DNA of 64,000 nt, taken from positions 4,180,001 through 4,244,000 of the forward strand of contig CM061106.1 in NCBI GenBank assembly GCA_030770545.1. The letters run 5' to 3'. This stretch comes from Macropodus opercularis (Eukaryota > Chordata > Actinopteri > Anabantiformes > Osphronemidae). Below the pieces are notes generated by a model. The model saw nothing but the letters and a program-made list of their open reading frames with translations, did not search any database and was not told where the DNA came from. Of the stretch, positions 12,237 to 24,100 are shown one piece after another. The position numbers and the translations under genes are program-made. Each line of letters opens with the position of its first letter. Within the stretch, counting starts at the first letter, position 1.

Positions 12237-13018
12237 GAAGCTGCGTCAAAGTTGAGTCAGCTGGACTTCATTTAGAGTAGAAACGTTTCTGCGTCTATCA
12301 GGAAGCTTCTTCAGTCTGAGGATAGTTGGCCAGAGACCACACATTTATCCTCCCACTTCCCTTCACTCCTGTAAAGAACAGACTCGTTATGTGACCTAAG
12401 GACTGAGGGCAGTGAGTAGGTGTGAACTCTCAACTCTTGAGACTCCTCCAACCATCAGTCATGATGTGCTGAGTGTGCAGTTCTCCACAGAGTCTCTGTT
12501 TGTGGACGGGACGGCCTTTAGCCCCAGACTCCAACAGTCAGCAGAGTTTCAGCAAAGTTTGGGGAGAATGTTGTTCATGACTAAACAGATTCTCTGCTGT
12601 CACCTTATGATCTGTTCTCTCTTCTGTAGAATACAAAGTGCAGTGTTGTTGTTGGTGCCATGTTAACTCTTGCTCTTACCTGTGACCTTGTCTGCAGCAC
12701 GTGAGTCTGTCCTGCAGATCCTCAACCTTCCTTCTTGTCTCTGAGTTCACCTCAGGTTGCTCTCCTTACTCTACCCCTCAGTAATGTCCATGTGTCCACA
12801 GTGCTCCTCCATGTTAACAGCATCCTCCCACCACTTTGGCTACAATGATTCTGAAACATTCTAGATGCTGAAAGATTCATTTTTCAGTTTGCAACACGAT
12901 GCAGAATGAATGAGATGTTGTGGGTTTTGCTGATTAGTGTTGTCATCCTCCATCTATAGATTGTATTCACTCAGCAGCTGGACCGTTATGGATACACAAG
13001 CAGAACAGAAGTAGATGT
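12237..13018. other. non-coding, possibly decayed dynein introns
   Basis: No exon recognised. This may be the continuation of the dynein duplicate, but nothing aligns by eye. Confidence 0.4.
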
Positions 13019-13670
13019 CACGACCGGCAGTTCCGGTCCGTGCCCTTTTATTGTGGAGAGCCGACCGGATGTACACTCACCACCTCCGCCAGCTTCCACT
13101 AATCACCTAATTCATTCCACCTGTCGCTAACCTCTCTTAAGCCCTGTTCACAGGCACCCAGTTGTCAGATCATCGATTTCGTTCCAGCAAGACCCCGACA
13201 AGCATCACCTGTTCGTCGCCTATTCATCGTCTGAATCTCAACTACAGCGTGAGTTTTTGAATTGCCGTCTTCACCCGACTCATATGCTCCTGACTCTCGG
13301 CCACCCATGCTCCGTGGCAAGACTCTTAACTGCTAACAGACGTGGAAGATTCGTTCCCCTGGAACCTTGTAGCAATCAGCCGGTTCGGCTCGCTTTCTGT
13401 TTTGGAGTTTTGTTTTGGTTATTTGGTCTGTCTTCTCCCTCCTCTCGTCTCCCCTCTCCTGCACCTAGAAAGGAACCCCGCCATCGTCAGTCGCCGCGCT
13501 GAGAAGCACTGGCTCACGACTTAACCATTCTCCCCCTGCTGGTTTCTGGATCCCATCAGCACTCCCCCCTCAGATTCCCCGCCTGTCTGGAGATCCAGAC
13601 AGGCGTTCCCCTATATTACACACCTTTTATCGCTGTACTGTAGGATTAATTTCATCATCTCACACAATGT
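13019..13670 (+). mobile_element. possible solo LTR (TGTCAYGA family)
   Basis: Begins 'tgtcacgaccggcagttccgg' followed by 'cttttattgtggag' and 'ccagcttccac'. The same opening order is seen at 37165 ('tgtcatgattcc', 'cttccgg', 'ctttattgtgaag', 'ccagcttcac'). The start and internal layout resemble LTRs of fish Ty3/gypsy elements. I could not fix the 3' edge or find a target duplication, so class and length are tentative. Confidence 0.4.
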
Positions 13671-13892
13671 TCTTTTTTCTCTTATTTTTTTTCACCCTGT
13701 TAATGCAGGTGCTGCATGTGTCCACGGCTCATCCATGTTTCTCTTGTCTTCACTAGTCAAGGTGGAGAAAGACATGCTCACAAAGTTACAAGTATGATTT
13801 TAAAGGTTTTTTGAAGGCTGAAAATGTTGGACAATACTGAAAATAAAGCTAAGCTAAGATAAATGTGTGTAATGTCGTCTCTGTTCTCTCAG

Positions 13893-16800
13893 GTTTTGTT
13901 CGACTCCAGCCTCTCTGACAGTCGAGGGTGATGACGTTGATGCCTTTGACGAGGTCATCAGCACATCTCCTACTTGAACTCGCACCAGTTCCCAACCCCT
14001 GGCATCAGGCACCTTCACGTCTCCACCACCTCAAGGATGTAGCAGAAAAGCAGTTATAATGTAACGTGACCTCATCTGTCAATCAGCAGCAGCCTGACGT
14101 GTTGGTTCTGGCTAATAGACATTCAGTTAGGGTTTGAGGTAAACAGAGGCAACATTGTAGAACTTTAGACCCTTAATGGTTCCACAGATACAGGAAATGT
14201 TCTGTTCATGCTGGTGCACAAATGCAGTCGGGTCCAGATGCAGACAGACAGACAGACAGTGAGAGTGAGGGAGAGGAAGGAGATAAGTTGTTCACTGCTT
14301 TAGGGGAGGGGTCAGTTGAGCAGCTGTGACATCTGTTAGGCTTGAACATACACTTAGAGTTTTTCATTTGGGAGCACGAGGGCCTGGAGGTGGACATGTC
14401 CCAACTGCAGCAGCGTGGCCTGACCTGGGCCTTGGATCCACACTGGCCTCCAGCCCTAGTTCTAGGAAACGAGACGACGTAACAACAGCGTTATGTGGAA
14501 AGGAAGACACTGGGAAATAAAACAATAAATAGAATAATGTGCTCTGACATGTTTTATTCATTCATTTAGGTTCACTGGTGACTGGTGACATGTGTTGTTT
14601 TGGACGTGAGCCGTTCTCTCCATGTTGCAGGTGTGAAAACCACGGACAACTATGAGCAGGTCCTGCACCTTATCCGTTACAACAACTGGCCACCAAAGCT
14701 CGATGTGACAGGAAATCCAGACTGGTCTGCTCTGAACTCAGACGCTACATCAGCAACGACTTCAAGGTCGAGGTGTGACTGACTATTGGTGACGCATCCA
14801 CAACACAGACTACAAGTCAAGCCCTTTGTTACTGAAGCATCTTTGTGTCCCCTCACAACGCTACGAAACTAGTCTAAGCGAGTTTTAGAGTTGTGCTGCA
14901 TGTTTATAACGTTATTCTTCCTCTTTAGGTGAATGTGATCCACACAACCAACCCTGTGGAGCAAACGATGCCATGATGCCAAACTTCATTAACCCGGTTC
15001 TCCGTGCGTCTGTGGATCTGTCTGGACTCACCAGGCCTCAGGTACTGAAAGTGTGAGCTGCACATGTAGAATGCTGGGAAATGGAGAAATAAATATTTAT
15101 ATAGTAATTTTATGATGTTTATTAAGAGGACTAATGTGACCCAGCTGATATGTGCTGTGTGAAGTTTGATTGTTTAGAGCATAGGTGTCAAACTCTGGCC
15201 CGCGGGCCAAATTTGGCCCGCAGCGTAATTATATTTGGCCCGGGAAGCCATATCAAATTACTATTATAGCTGGCCCGCCGGTAATTATCATGTACCGCTA
15301 ATACTACAAATCCCAGAATTCTCTGTTGGCAGTTTGGTGGCGTCAATCGCGAGAGGACCCATTAACGCCCACTCCTTCTGTTGACCATAGTAATAGAGAC
15401 CTTATGCTAATACTGGCACCGTGCTACCCCCCTAAAATGGCTAAAAGAAGCATTAACAGTATTGTTTTCCTAATCTTTATTATCACTGTGAACGCTGTGA
15501 AGCGAATGTAGACACTTGTCTACTTGCTCACTGTTTACCGAGAGCAGCCGCTTCTGGGCCATTGAACGCCTCATCTTTCTGCCTGACTCGGAGCAGAAGA
15601 GACAGATCGATTGTTTTCAACTCGCTGGGAATTCTACAATTTTCAGTCTTTGGACATGAAACTCACACAAGTCGCAGATTAAAGTATCGGCTTTCGGGTG
15701 GTTTTTGTGATTCGTGTTACAGTTTTGCTGCAACGAGCCCGTTTAACGGGTTTCGCTTTCATCGGCGAATCGCCACAGCAGTCAGCTGTCACTGACAGGA
15801 TGTCTGAGTGGCGCGCAGTGACACTCCCAGCTGTTCAGATAGTCCAGCGGTTAGTCTGCTGCACATTACTACGTGAGGCTACCGGTTCAAATCCCCCTAG
15901 AGTTGTGTCTTTTTAAATGTGATGTTTATTGTCATCACATTGAATCTAAATGTTCTGCTTGTTGTAATAATGCTTTTAAAACTTCATCAATGTCAGGAAA
16001 GTCTTGCAAAATTCTATCAACACATTTTAGGCCTTTTCTATACTTTTACTGTTTGGATCAACTTAACTGTGTTTTCTTTAATTATTTAATTATAAATACC
16101 TATTTAATATTACTTCATTATGCTTTATTTTGAAATTTAAGACTTTTAACTTGTTCTGAACATGTTTAGCTCTTTTTTAACCACTTGTATTTTTCTTAAA
16201 CTACCTTTAAGAACTTTTTAAACTCTCCAGTCAACGGTTCTTGGGAATAAATTCAGCATCACAGCATTCACAGAGCATTTTCTTACGAAAATAGTCTAAT
16301 TTTGTATTAAGCTTTGCTTGTTCTATATCCACTTTTTTTCAGTAAATATCAATGTTGGCCCGCGACTTCGTTCCAGTTTTCAATTTTGGCCCACTGTGTA
16401 TTTGAGTTTGACACCCCTGGTTTAGAGCTTCTACCTTTTATTAAGTCGGGCACTAAGAACAAATTATTGTTCTTTTGGGAAAAATGTCTCCATCAGCCTC
16501 TTGGCTTCATCTGTGCCAAACACTCTAATCTAACCAGTAATCTGCTGTTTAAACGCGGTTGCTATGGCAACCTTAGTGCAGATGGTTGTCAGTCTATTAA
16601 CCAGAAGTAGGACTCACATAAACACTGTTTTAATGGCACGGGTTCAGGGATTTCACTTGACTGCTGTCTGTGACGTCTCTGAGCACAAGCTGTTGCTTCC
16701 TGGCCTCAGTGATCTTCTAGGCAGTGATCATCAGGCGTCTCAGCCTGTGGCCACACAACAGGAGCATTTCCCTGCTCATATGTGGCAAAGCGTAGCAGGA

Positions 16801-18144
16801 TGGCAGGAGAAGGCAAACCTAGTTAAAGGAAGAAGCACATCTACAGCTAGAGTCAGCGTTTGTCTGTGGAAAAGCTGCATTGATTTTATGTGTGAATATT
16901 CCCACGTGCAAACACTTCTGACATCCACCCTGTCATTGTGTGTGTTTCTGTGTTTTTCCCACTATTGTCACTGTGGGATGTGTGAGCCTCCTGGTGTTTG
17001 TGATAATCCTGGGTGGTTTCCACACCAGCAGCATGAGAGACCAGGAGAACGGCAAGAGGAACGAGGTGGACTGGGATGACTCCGCCCTCACCATCACTGT
17101 CAACCCCATGGAGGTAGATCAACACACAACACTTTTTGGCCAGTGAGAAACCGTGAACCAAGTCACCTTCTCAACAGTTCTGTCAGGTCTCCAGCCTTGA
17201 CAGCCTGCTAATAGTTTTAGTAGATGTTGTGACTGTGGCCTAGTTTTCTCAGCGTTTTGATGATTAGCAGGTCTGTGGGGATGTGAACAGAGGCTTTGCA
17301 GAGTTTCTTGCCCTTGCAAGGAAAAGAATGTGACTATTTTATGTGCAACCAACTAATAACGTGTTTGGTGCAGCTCCACTGTTGGTGCTTTTCTAATAGA
17401 GTCCTGATTAGTTTTCCAGGACGTTTTGTAGTTTGACAGCTAGTTGCAACGATGCAGCAGCTGCATGTGCAGCAGTCTGTCGTAACACAAACCACACGAT
17501 TCAGTTGCTTCACATCACATCGCTGCTTAGTGAATAATAGGTTTATGTGAAGTAGGTTCAACTTCAGTGATGCTGTGGGGCTTGGGCTCTCTTTCAGCCA
17601 CAGTAAGTGATGAATGGTGAGAAGGGAAATAAAAGCTCTCTGGGCTCCATGAGTGTCCTGAAAAGCTGAGTTCAGAGTCATCTTTAGTTCTTCTAGTCTT
17701 TCTGCTCTCATCATAACCAGTAGGCTTAGTGTGTTGTGTGCAGTTCACTGTCAGGCTGTGACATGATGATCGGGGTGGTGTCCCAGAAATCACTGAACTG
17801 AACCCTGAACTCTGAGGAGGAAAGTTGATGAGTCATCAGTGGGTCTCAGATTTACCACCATGTTAATCCAGTGGCTTCAGAAATGATCATGTGTGGCATC
17901 ATTACACATTTAGTTTCATTTCAGGTTTGTATAAATTCAGCAGTGACTCTCCTCAACCCCATCTTCTCTCTCCCTCTCTGACACAGACGTACCAGGACCA
18001 GCACAGCAGGAAAGAGGAGGAAGATGACATCACCAGCGCTGAGTCAGAGAGCGATGAAGACGAGGAGGGCGGGAGCCTGAAGAGCAGCAGGGGGCCAGCA
18101 GACAGCAGCAGCTGGAGTGGGATGACTCCACCCTCACTGACTGA
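13893..18144 (+). pseudogene. calsyntenin-1-like gene, C-terminal half, frameshifted
   Basis: Five exons of a calsyntenin (synaptic type I membrane protein with cadherin and LG domains). 13893-14036 has SLTVEGDDVDAFDEVI, a frameshift, then ISYLNSHQFPTPGIR. 14631-14772 has TTDNYEQVLHLIRYNNW, a frameshift, then VCSELRRYISNDFKVEV. 14929-15041 has VNVIHTTNPVE, a frameshift, then NFINPVLRASVDLSGL. About 16923-17113 holds the membrane helix (CVSLLVFVIILGGF) and the cytoplasmic NEVDWDDSALTITVNPME. 17997-18144 has TYQDQHSRKEEEDDITSAES, a one-base loss in a G run near 18090, then QQLEWDDSTLTD and stop. Exon edges keep GT/AG except the acceptor of the membrane exon, which I cannot find. The ectodomain is missing. 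A hAT element sits in the intron after 15041. The residue matches to CLSTN1 are strong. Confidence 0.88.
15172..16427 (+). mobile_element. non-autonomous hAT element, copy 1 (with 8-bp target duplication)
   Basis: The element proper spans 15180-16419 and starts 'cataggtgtcaaactc' and ends 'gagtttgacacccctg', imperfect 16-bp terminal inverted repeats. It is flanked by a perfect 8-bp duplication 'gtttagag' (15172-15179 and 16420-16427), the hallmark of hAT insertion. It carries no transposase. Short ORFs inside are not conserved between copies. It lies in an intron of the calsyntenin remnant. A tRNA-like segment at about 15830-15905 (perfect B-box 'ggttcaaatcc') is inside this copy but absent from the copy at 50561. 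Confidence 0.93.
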
Positions 18145-19434
18145 AACACTCACCAACATACGCTCATCACCAGCTCAGATCCTCATACTCACTGCTTCAC
18201 ACAGGTTTTCCTGTTGTTATCTTAGTGGTGCTACTCAGCGTAGTGAGCTCATCACCAGGTTGTTGGTTTGTACTGTTTAGTTTGTATTCGTTATACTTAC
18301 ATTTGCTTTGATCTGAGTGAGGAAGACAACCCTGCACTTTGTTTTCTCTCACACATGAGGCTTCAGGTGGAGAATATTTTTTTTTTCTGTGAATATTCTT
18401 GCTCCGTGCTTTTAGATTGTTTGGCACTAAGCTCACATGTAGCTTTAAGTTTTCCTGGCTTGTAGTCCACTGTACAACAAGATGCCTCCAGTAAATGGAC
18501 GCATTAATTTTTTTTCTTCTTTTCCTGTATGAGAATATTTGAGAAGTCATATGTGTAGAGAACAATTAGTTTGAACAGATTTTCTAAATCTAAACAAACC
18601 CATGTAATTAGTCAGTGTGTTGGTGGAGGCGTACTCAACAGGGTCCACTCTCTAAAATGACTCAGTACGTGATGTAGAACGTTTGTGTCACGGAGGCTCT
18701 AGCATGTTGCTGCATTTCTGCTAAAGCTGCTCCATCCTGCTTGTAGAAAAATGTCTGCTTCATGCCGAGAAACCTGCTCAGTGGAGGTTTCATGACAGAG
18801 AGGCGTCCATTTAGTTGTTAATGTCTTATTTGAAGCTTTGCTTTAGAGGCTTGTGGTGGAAATGTAGTGACCAGTGTCTCTTTTATTTTTGGCTGTTTCA
18901 TGTTTGTTTTGTTACAGCTGATCATTGGTTGTTCTTTCAGTTTATTGTAACTATAGTTCATCACTGGTTTTATTATTAGTGACTAATGTTTTTCATAGAC
19001 GTCATGTGTCCATGTTGATAGTAGAGGAAGTAGATTCATGTTGTGTCTTCTATAGATATTGGACTGAGTTAAGCTTTAAATCTGTTCAGTACATAATAGT
19101 GAGTTGCTGTGGCAGCGTAGCTGGACATACTGTTGACCTGCCTGTGTGTATAGTGGAGGGTGTTTCTGAACAGAGTCCTGTTGCCTGAGTTGTTGAGAAA
19201 TGAGCTTGAGAGCAGCATGAAAGTCAAAGTGTATGAGGCTGTCAGCTGTAAAATTCTGTCAAACGCTCACTGTCCACGTTTGATCTGCAGCTTAAAGCAC
19301 AAAACCACGGGTCACTGCTGTGTGAACACTCTGACTCTGAAGTCAAGTCTCCTCAGTGATGACACCACCTCCAGCTTTTCTGGTTCAGCTCCTGAGTTAA
19401 GTGTCTATTGGTTGAAATGAATGTCAGCCTAACA
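18145..19434. other. non-coding downstream of calsyntenin remnant
   Basis: No exon or repeat recognised. Possibly the old 3' UTR and flank. Confidence 0.45.
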
Positions 19435-19560
19435 CAGTGTTTCCCAACCTGTTGGAGCCTCAGCACATGTTTTACATTAGAAAACCACACGACACACCAC
19501 CAATCAAAAATGCCACAAGAAGCAGATGGAATGAAAATCTAGTGTCGGTTTATTTGATAG
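19435..19560 (+). mobile_element. hAT-type terminal sequence (CAGTGTTTCCCAACC)
   Basis: The start 'cagtgtttcccaacctg' and the following 'cacgacacaccacc' match a well-known fish hAT terminal region. The partner inverted repeat was not located nearby, so only one end is supported. Confidence 0.5.
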
Positions 19561-20084
19561 AGGGAAAGAGGTGAGTGCTTATACATGCAAGGAGATATAA
19601 TCACACTGGGAGAAACATTTCATAGATCAGATAAATATTTAGTTAATTCTGAGGAGATAAGAATAAGAAAACATGTATAAATAATTATTTCTATATGTAC
19701 ATACAAGTTGAACCTGATGTAGTATAATCATGTGTTTATTCAGTTTGTTTGTTGTCCATCCTTGACTGACTAATAAAGTTTCCGTCTTTAAGTCTGAGTG
19801 AGTTGTGTCTGTTTTTCTGAGCTGCAGTTCAACCAGAAGGTGAGTAATGAGACCAGATGTGTGTCAGGGTGTTTCCGGCCTAAGGATGACGTCAGTGCTT
19901 CTATGTTTTCTACTCGTTGTCCGTCGTTGTGTGATCCAGAAGCTTTTGTCTCCACTCCGCCACCTAGTGGCGCTTTACCGTCGGTGCTATGACTCCTCTG
20001 ATCCTTCACTGGCTCCATTTAACTGACGCTCTCACGCTGCGTGTGTCCATGTGTCCAGGTCGTGTTTTGAATTGAAGTCCTCCA

Positions 20085-20116
20085 TGACGTACGTGACGTC
20101 ACATAACCTATAAAAG
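20085..20116 (+). promoter_or_regulatory. CRE plus TATA core promoter
   Basis: A perfect palindromic CRE 'tgacgtca' lies at 20094-20101, with a half site 'tgacgt' at 20085-20090. Eight bases downstream of the CRE is 'tataaaag' (20109-20116). The spacing is that of a CREB/ATF-responsive TATA promoter and predicts a start near 20140. An open unit with a polyA signal follows within 1 kb on the same strand. Confidence 0.65.
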
Positions 20117-20326
20117 CCGCTGAGGCCTCTGAAACGGCCCCTTTGCATCTGGACCTTTGACCCGCTGCAAAGTCTGTTGGGACACAGAACTTTACTGTGA
20201 AGTGCCAACGTGCTGGGAACGTGTTACATGCTGATGCATGAGGTTCAGTTCCTGCGGTGTTGACAGTTAGTGGGTGGTAGGGATGTAAATGTGCTTTTCA
20301 TGCTTTCCTGCCTCTTGTCTGTGCAG

Positions 20327-20972
20327 AATATGACGTTTGCTCTGTCACATTTCTCCCCAGGTGGCTGCTGGACTCCGCCCCCTGATGAGCGGGAGGGGGA
20401 CGTGTGGATGGACGACGTGCTGCAGGCTGGTGGTGGAGCAGCCCATCTCCATCCTCCACCTCAGGGTTTCCGTGCACCACACATTGGAATGGACAGGAGA
20501 GAGCAGGCTCCTCCCATTCCTCCCTTCGCTCCCTTTCACTTTCCTCCTCCTGTCCCTCACCCCTTCATCCCTCCCTTTGCTCGTCCTGTCCCTCACCCCT
20601 TCATTCCTCCCTTTGCTCCTCCTGACCCTGCTCGGGCTCCAGAACATTTCTTCCGTCCTGTGTCCCCTTGTTGCTAACGTTGGCCCCTCTCTTTCTGCTT
20701 TCAGGGACCTCTACCCTGCAGCTGCCCTGATGGACAGTCCTCCTCCTGAGGAGCTTTCTACCATCGACTATAGTGATGATGGAGCCAGCACGTTTGGCTC
20801 CATTGAAAGCTTCGAGGAGGAGGACGACCATAGGGCTGCGTTCTCTTGTGGGCGTGGTTCCCCCACAAAGAGAAGCAGGGAAGGAGTTGACGAGACGGGA
20901 CCGTCCTCCAAGAGGCAGGGGAGGCCTGACAGCTTGTGGATGTGGAAGACACTGTCGATGTCGAAGGAATAA
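20327..20972 (+). CDS. unrecognised proline-rich/acidic protein, two-part unit
   Basis: I do not recognise this protein. An acceptor ('ttgtctgtgcag') opens an exon at 20327 with ATG at 20330. It encodes about 115 residues rich in Pro, Phe and His, with a repeat of the type PVPHPFIPPFA, closing at 20677. A second block after the strong acceptor 'tctttctgctttcag' (exon from 20705) encodes an acidic/basic tail with MDSPPPEELSTIDYSDDG and RGSPTKRSREG, ending at 20972. A branch-point match 'tgctaac' precedes that acceptor. No good donor links the two blocks: the only in-phase options are weak, and one would leave a 43-base intron. An AATAAA lies at about 21005. Upstream stands a CRE/TATA promoter. 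It may be a small nuclear or secreted-peptide-like gene, or a recent pseudogene. Confidence 0.45.
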
Positions 20973-21002
20973 GAGCAACACAGAGAGATTTGATTAACGA
21001 TA

Positions 21003-21012
21003 TAAATAAAAG
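21003..21012 (+). terminator. polyA signal of the 20.3-kb unit
   Basis: 'ataaataaaa' lies about 30 bases after the stop at 20972. It contains a canonical AATAAA in the sense orientation. Confidence 0.5.
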
Positions 21013-21154
21013 ACAACAATTAGCATTTTTACATTTAACTTGTTCCGTTAGTGAGTCATGACCTGTTCTGCTTGTTAAAAGAGACCAAGGTTTTCAAGCA
21101 GGAACCACTCAGACGTGTCAGACTTGGCGTCAGGCCCCGTTCAGCAGCGTTTAC

Positions 21155-24100
21155 CTGCTTGTGGATGGTGACTGTGGCCCACTTCATCCTCCCGAGCATC
21201 ACATCCTGCAGCGCTTTGCACTGGGCACAGACACAACAGAGACGCTCCGGCCTTCACCCATCTCAACCTGAGCCAGATGAGAAAACGCAGGACGAACGGC
21301 ATGAAGTCAGGACGTGACAGACTATTGCTGCGTTTGATTCAGTTTGACAAACACACTGTCAACGGCAGCAAACGATGGAGCAACATTAGACAGGACACAA
21401 TGTGCCTCACGGGTGGAGTTTCACCAGAGTTTGTCCAGCAAAGCCTCTGCATTGACCTGAGTTTGTTGCAGGTGTGTCTCACTACATAAATGAACGACTC
21501 ACTGTGGGAACATCTTCCTCATGGTCTGTGTAGATGTAGTACGTGACCCTGAAGTCAACTAAAAAGTGCTTTTCACTGACTCCAGGAAGGCCCTCAGGAA
21601 ACGGGTGTATCTGTCCACATGAAAGAATGAATTATTAGTTTATGACACATGGAAAAGCATCATATAGTTGGTGCCTGTGCACATACTTGCCAACAGCAAA
21701 CACCACCACAGCAATGCGTGGCTCCATTTTCTGATAGATGGCGTCAATAACCACAGGGTCAAAGGTTCCCTCCCAAACCAGGGGAACATTCCAGTTGGTC
21801 ACTGGGTTCACGTCAGTGCGTCTGGGAGAGTAAAGAACGTCCTGAGAGCGTGAGCTTGAACAGTAGCAACATCTGAACGTTTCACCTGCTGAAAGGCTGG
21901 TTCAGCCAATAAACAACGTGACGTCTGACAAAGCACAAAGTGACGTCTCAACTAAACAGGAATTAGATGGAGTCATGAAAACAATAGAACAGAAGAAGCC
22001 CAACGCTTCTATTAAATGTGTTTACAACCTGAAATCACATTGTCTTTAAAGCTTTTCCTCACGTTACATAAGCTGGATGTTATTATTGCTCAGCTCACCC
22101 TTTGTGTGCGCTTGGCTGATCATACTTTACTCTGGAAAAGAGCAGAGATCACATCAACACAGGTCGTAGTCAAAGGTCCACAAACTAAAACCACTATCCT
22201 ACAGACAGCACATGTGACTCTCTGCGGGTCCAGGACCTGCTGTGTGGCAGAGCCAGCATGCGTTTAGACATGATGCTCCAGTTACTGCAGCATCAGTTTG
22301 AGCTGAGCTGGAGTCACTTCTTCCTCTTCCTGTTTCATGTTCGTCTGGACGTTATGACCGTTTGCTGACTGTCTGAATAGTTTCCATCAAGGCAAAGGTG
22401 GAGACACATGTAAGTTAAAGTGGGTTTGAACATGTTTGCATGTTTTACCAGGTTTATGTGTCAGCTCTCCAATGCTCCACTTGTTGATTTGTGGACATTT
22501 CGGTTTCTCTCCTTCTTTCGGTTTCTCTGTGAGATCTAGGTTTTGTTCTGGCTTCGCTGCACCAAACTTCTGGCAAAAGCTTAAAAAGGCACCAATATTT
22601 AGTAATAACGTGTGAAATAATTTCAATAAATTCATTTATGAAAACCAGACATAATGTGTTGTTGATACAATCTTGAATTAAGGGTTTATTAAAGATGAAA
22701 GAGTAGTTTTAGTTCTGCACTGTAACCTTCATGTCACTGAACCTACCTCTGGAAGAATGAGGCGTTTCCTGAGAAGGAGACGTAGATCCCCCTGTGAAGA
22801 AACACACACGTGTGGATCACAGCAGTGGACTTTATTTAACCTAAGCTATGAATGTTATCTCAACAGTCTCTACTGTCAGTGTGAAGTCTTCAGCAGACTG
22901 AATGTTAAAGGCTCTGCTTTTCTCTGAGCTGCTTTCTAACTGTTCCAAACTGTGAGTCACTCCTTCAGTGTGTGTGACGTCACCTTTGATGCTCGTGTGG
23001 CATCTGTGCTGCAGGCCTCTATATCATGCACTGAGCTACTTCAAGCTGCAGCTGATGTCGCTGGCACATGGCTGATCGGGAACATTTACAACATTTGACA
23101 TTGATACTGACTTGAAAACAGAGGAGTCTGGTTCCTCAGCAGCGTGAGCACTGAGACTAGTTCCTGTTTGAGGGTCACTTGTCTTTCATGGGGGATTCAG
23201 ATGTTTTTCTGTGATAACAAGTCATTTTTAAAACAGTGCGTCTTTGAACTTCCATTTTTAAATATCACTGGCCAGACTCTCCCTGTTCTGGGTTAAAGAC
23301 TAACTATGTTAACCAGGTTTGTCTACAACAACTAAATCAATACGCATCACCTCAGCTGCTGTTTATGAGCTTCACCATCTAATCAGATCATCTCTATAAT
23401 ATAAGCTACATTTAAATGCTAGTGAGCCTCCTAGCTTAGCTGTTACTCGTCCCTCAGCGGGTCCTGAGCAGCAGGATGTGACTGGGTGACGGTTTGTAGC
23501 AGTCGTAGTTCTAGGCAGTCGCCCGCTGAGAAACCACCCTGATCACTGGCTCCATAGTCAGAAACGTGGAGCTAGAGAGGTTGCTGTAGTCAAACCTTTA
23601 TTGCAAACTATAGGCCAATATCTAATCTGCCCTTTATTAGTTCTTGAAAAAACTGTAGCTAAACAACTATGTGACCACCTGCGTAGAAATAACCTGTATG
23701 AATATTTCCAGTCAGGATTCAGATACATCACAGACAGAACCAGCTCTGATTAGAGTCACTAATGATCTCACAGCTTCAGACAATGGTCTAGTTTCTGTCC
23801 TTGTCCTGTTAGATCTTACTGCAGCATTTGATAGATCACAAGATTCTATTGCAGAGACTGGAACATAGCGTTGGATTAAAGGCAAAGCACTGGGATGGTT
23901 TAAGTCTTATTTGTTAATATTCATGATCAATCTTCCATCCACACAAAAATTAGCTTTGTTGTTCCACAGGGTTCTGTGCTTGGTCCAATACCTTTCAGTC
24001 TTTACAGTCTCCTCTCTCTAATATTATTAGGAAACACATACATTTTCACTGCTATATTTGTCTATGAAACCAGATGAAACAAACCAATTAGTCAAACTTC

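Noticed and set aside
13257..13524. Short plus ORFs at 13.3-13.5 kb
   Set aside because: They lie within the LTR-like sequence and lack any retroelement domain.
16564..17079. 171-residue plus-strand ORF
   Set aside because: It is in the wrong frame relative to the calsyntenin membrane exon, which explains this stretch.
20337..20972. 211-residue single ORF reading through both blocks of the 20.3-kb unit
   Set aside because: It begins at a non-ATG codon just after an in-frame TGA in the exon and gives an implausible Leu/Ser-rich middle; the ATG frame with the PHPFIPPFA repeat is more gene-like. I keep the locus but not this reading.
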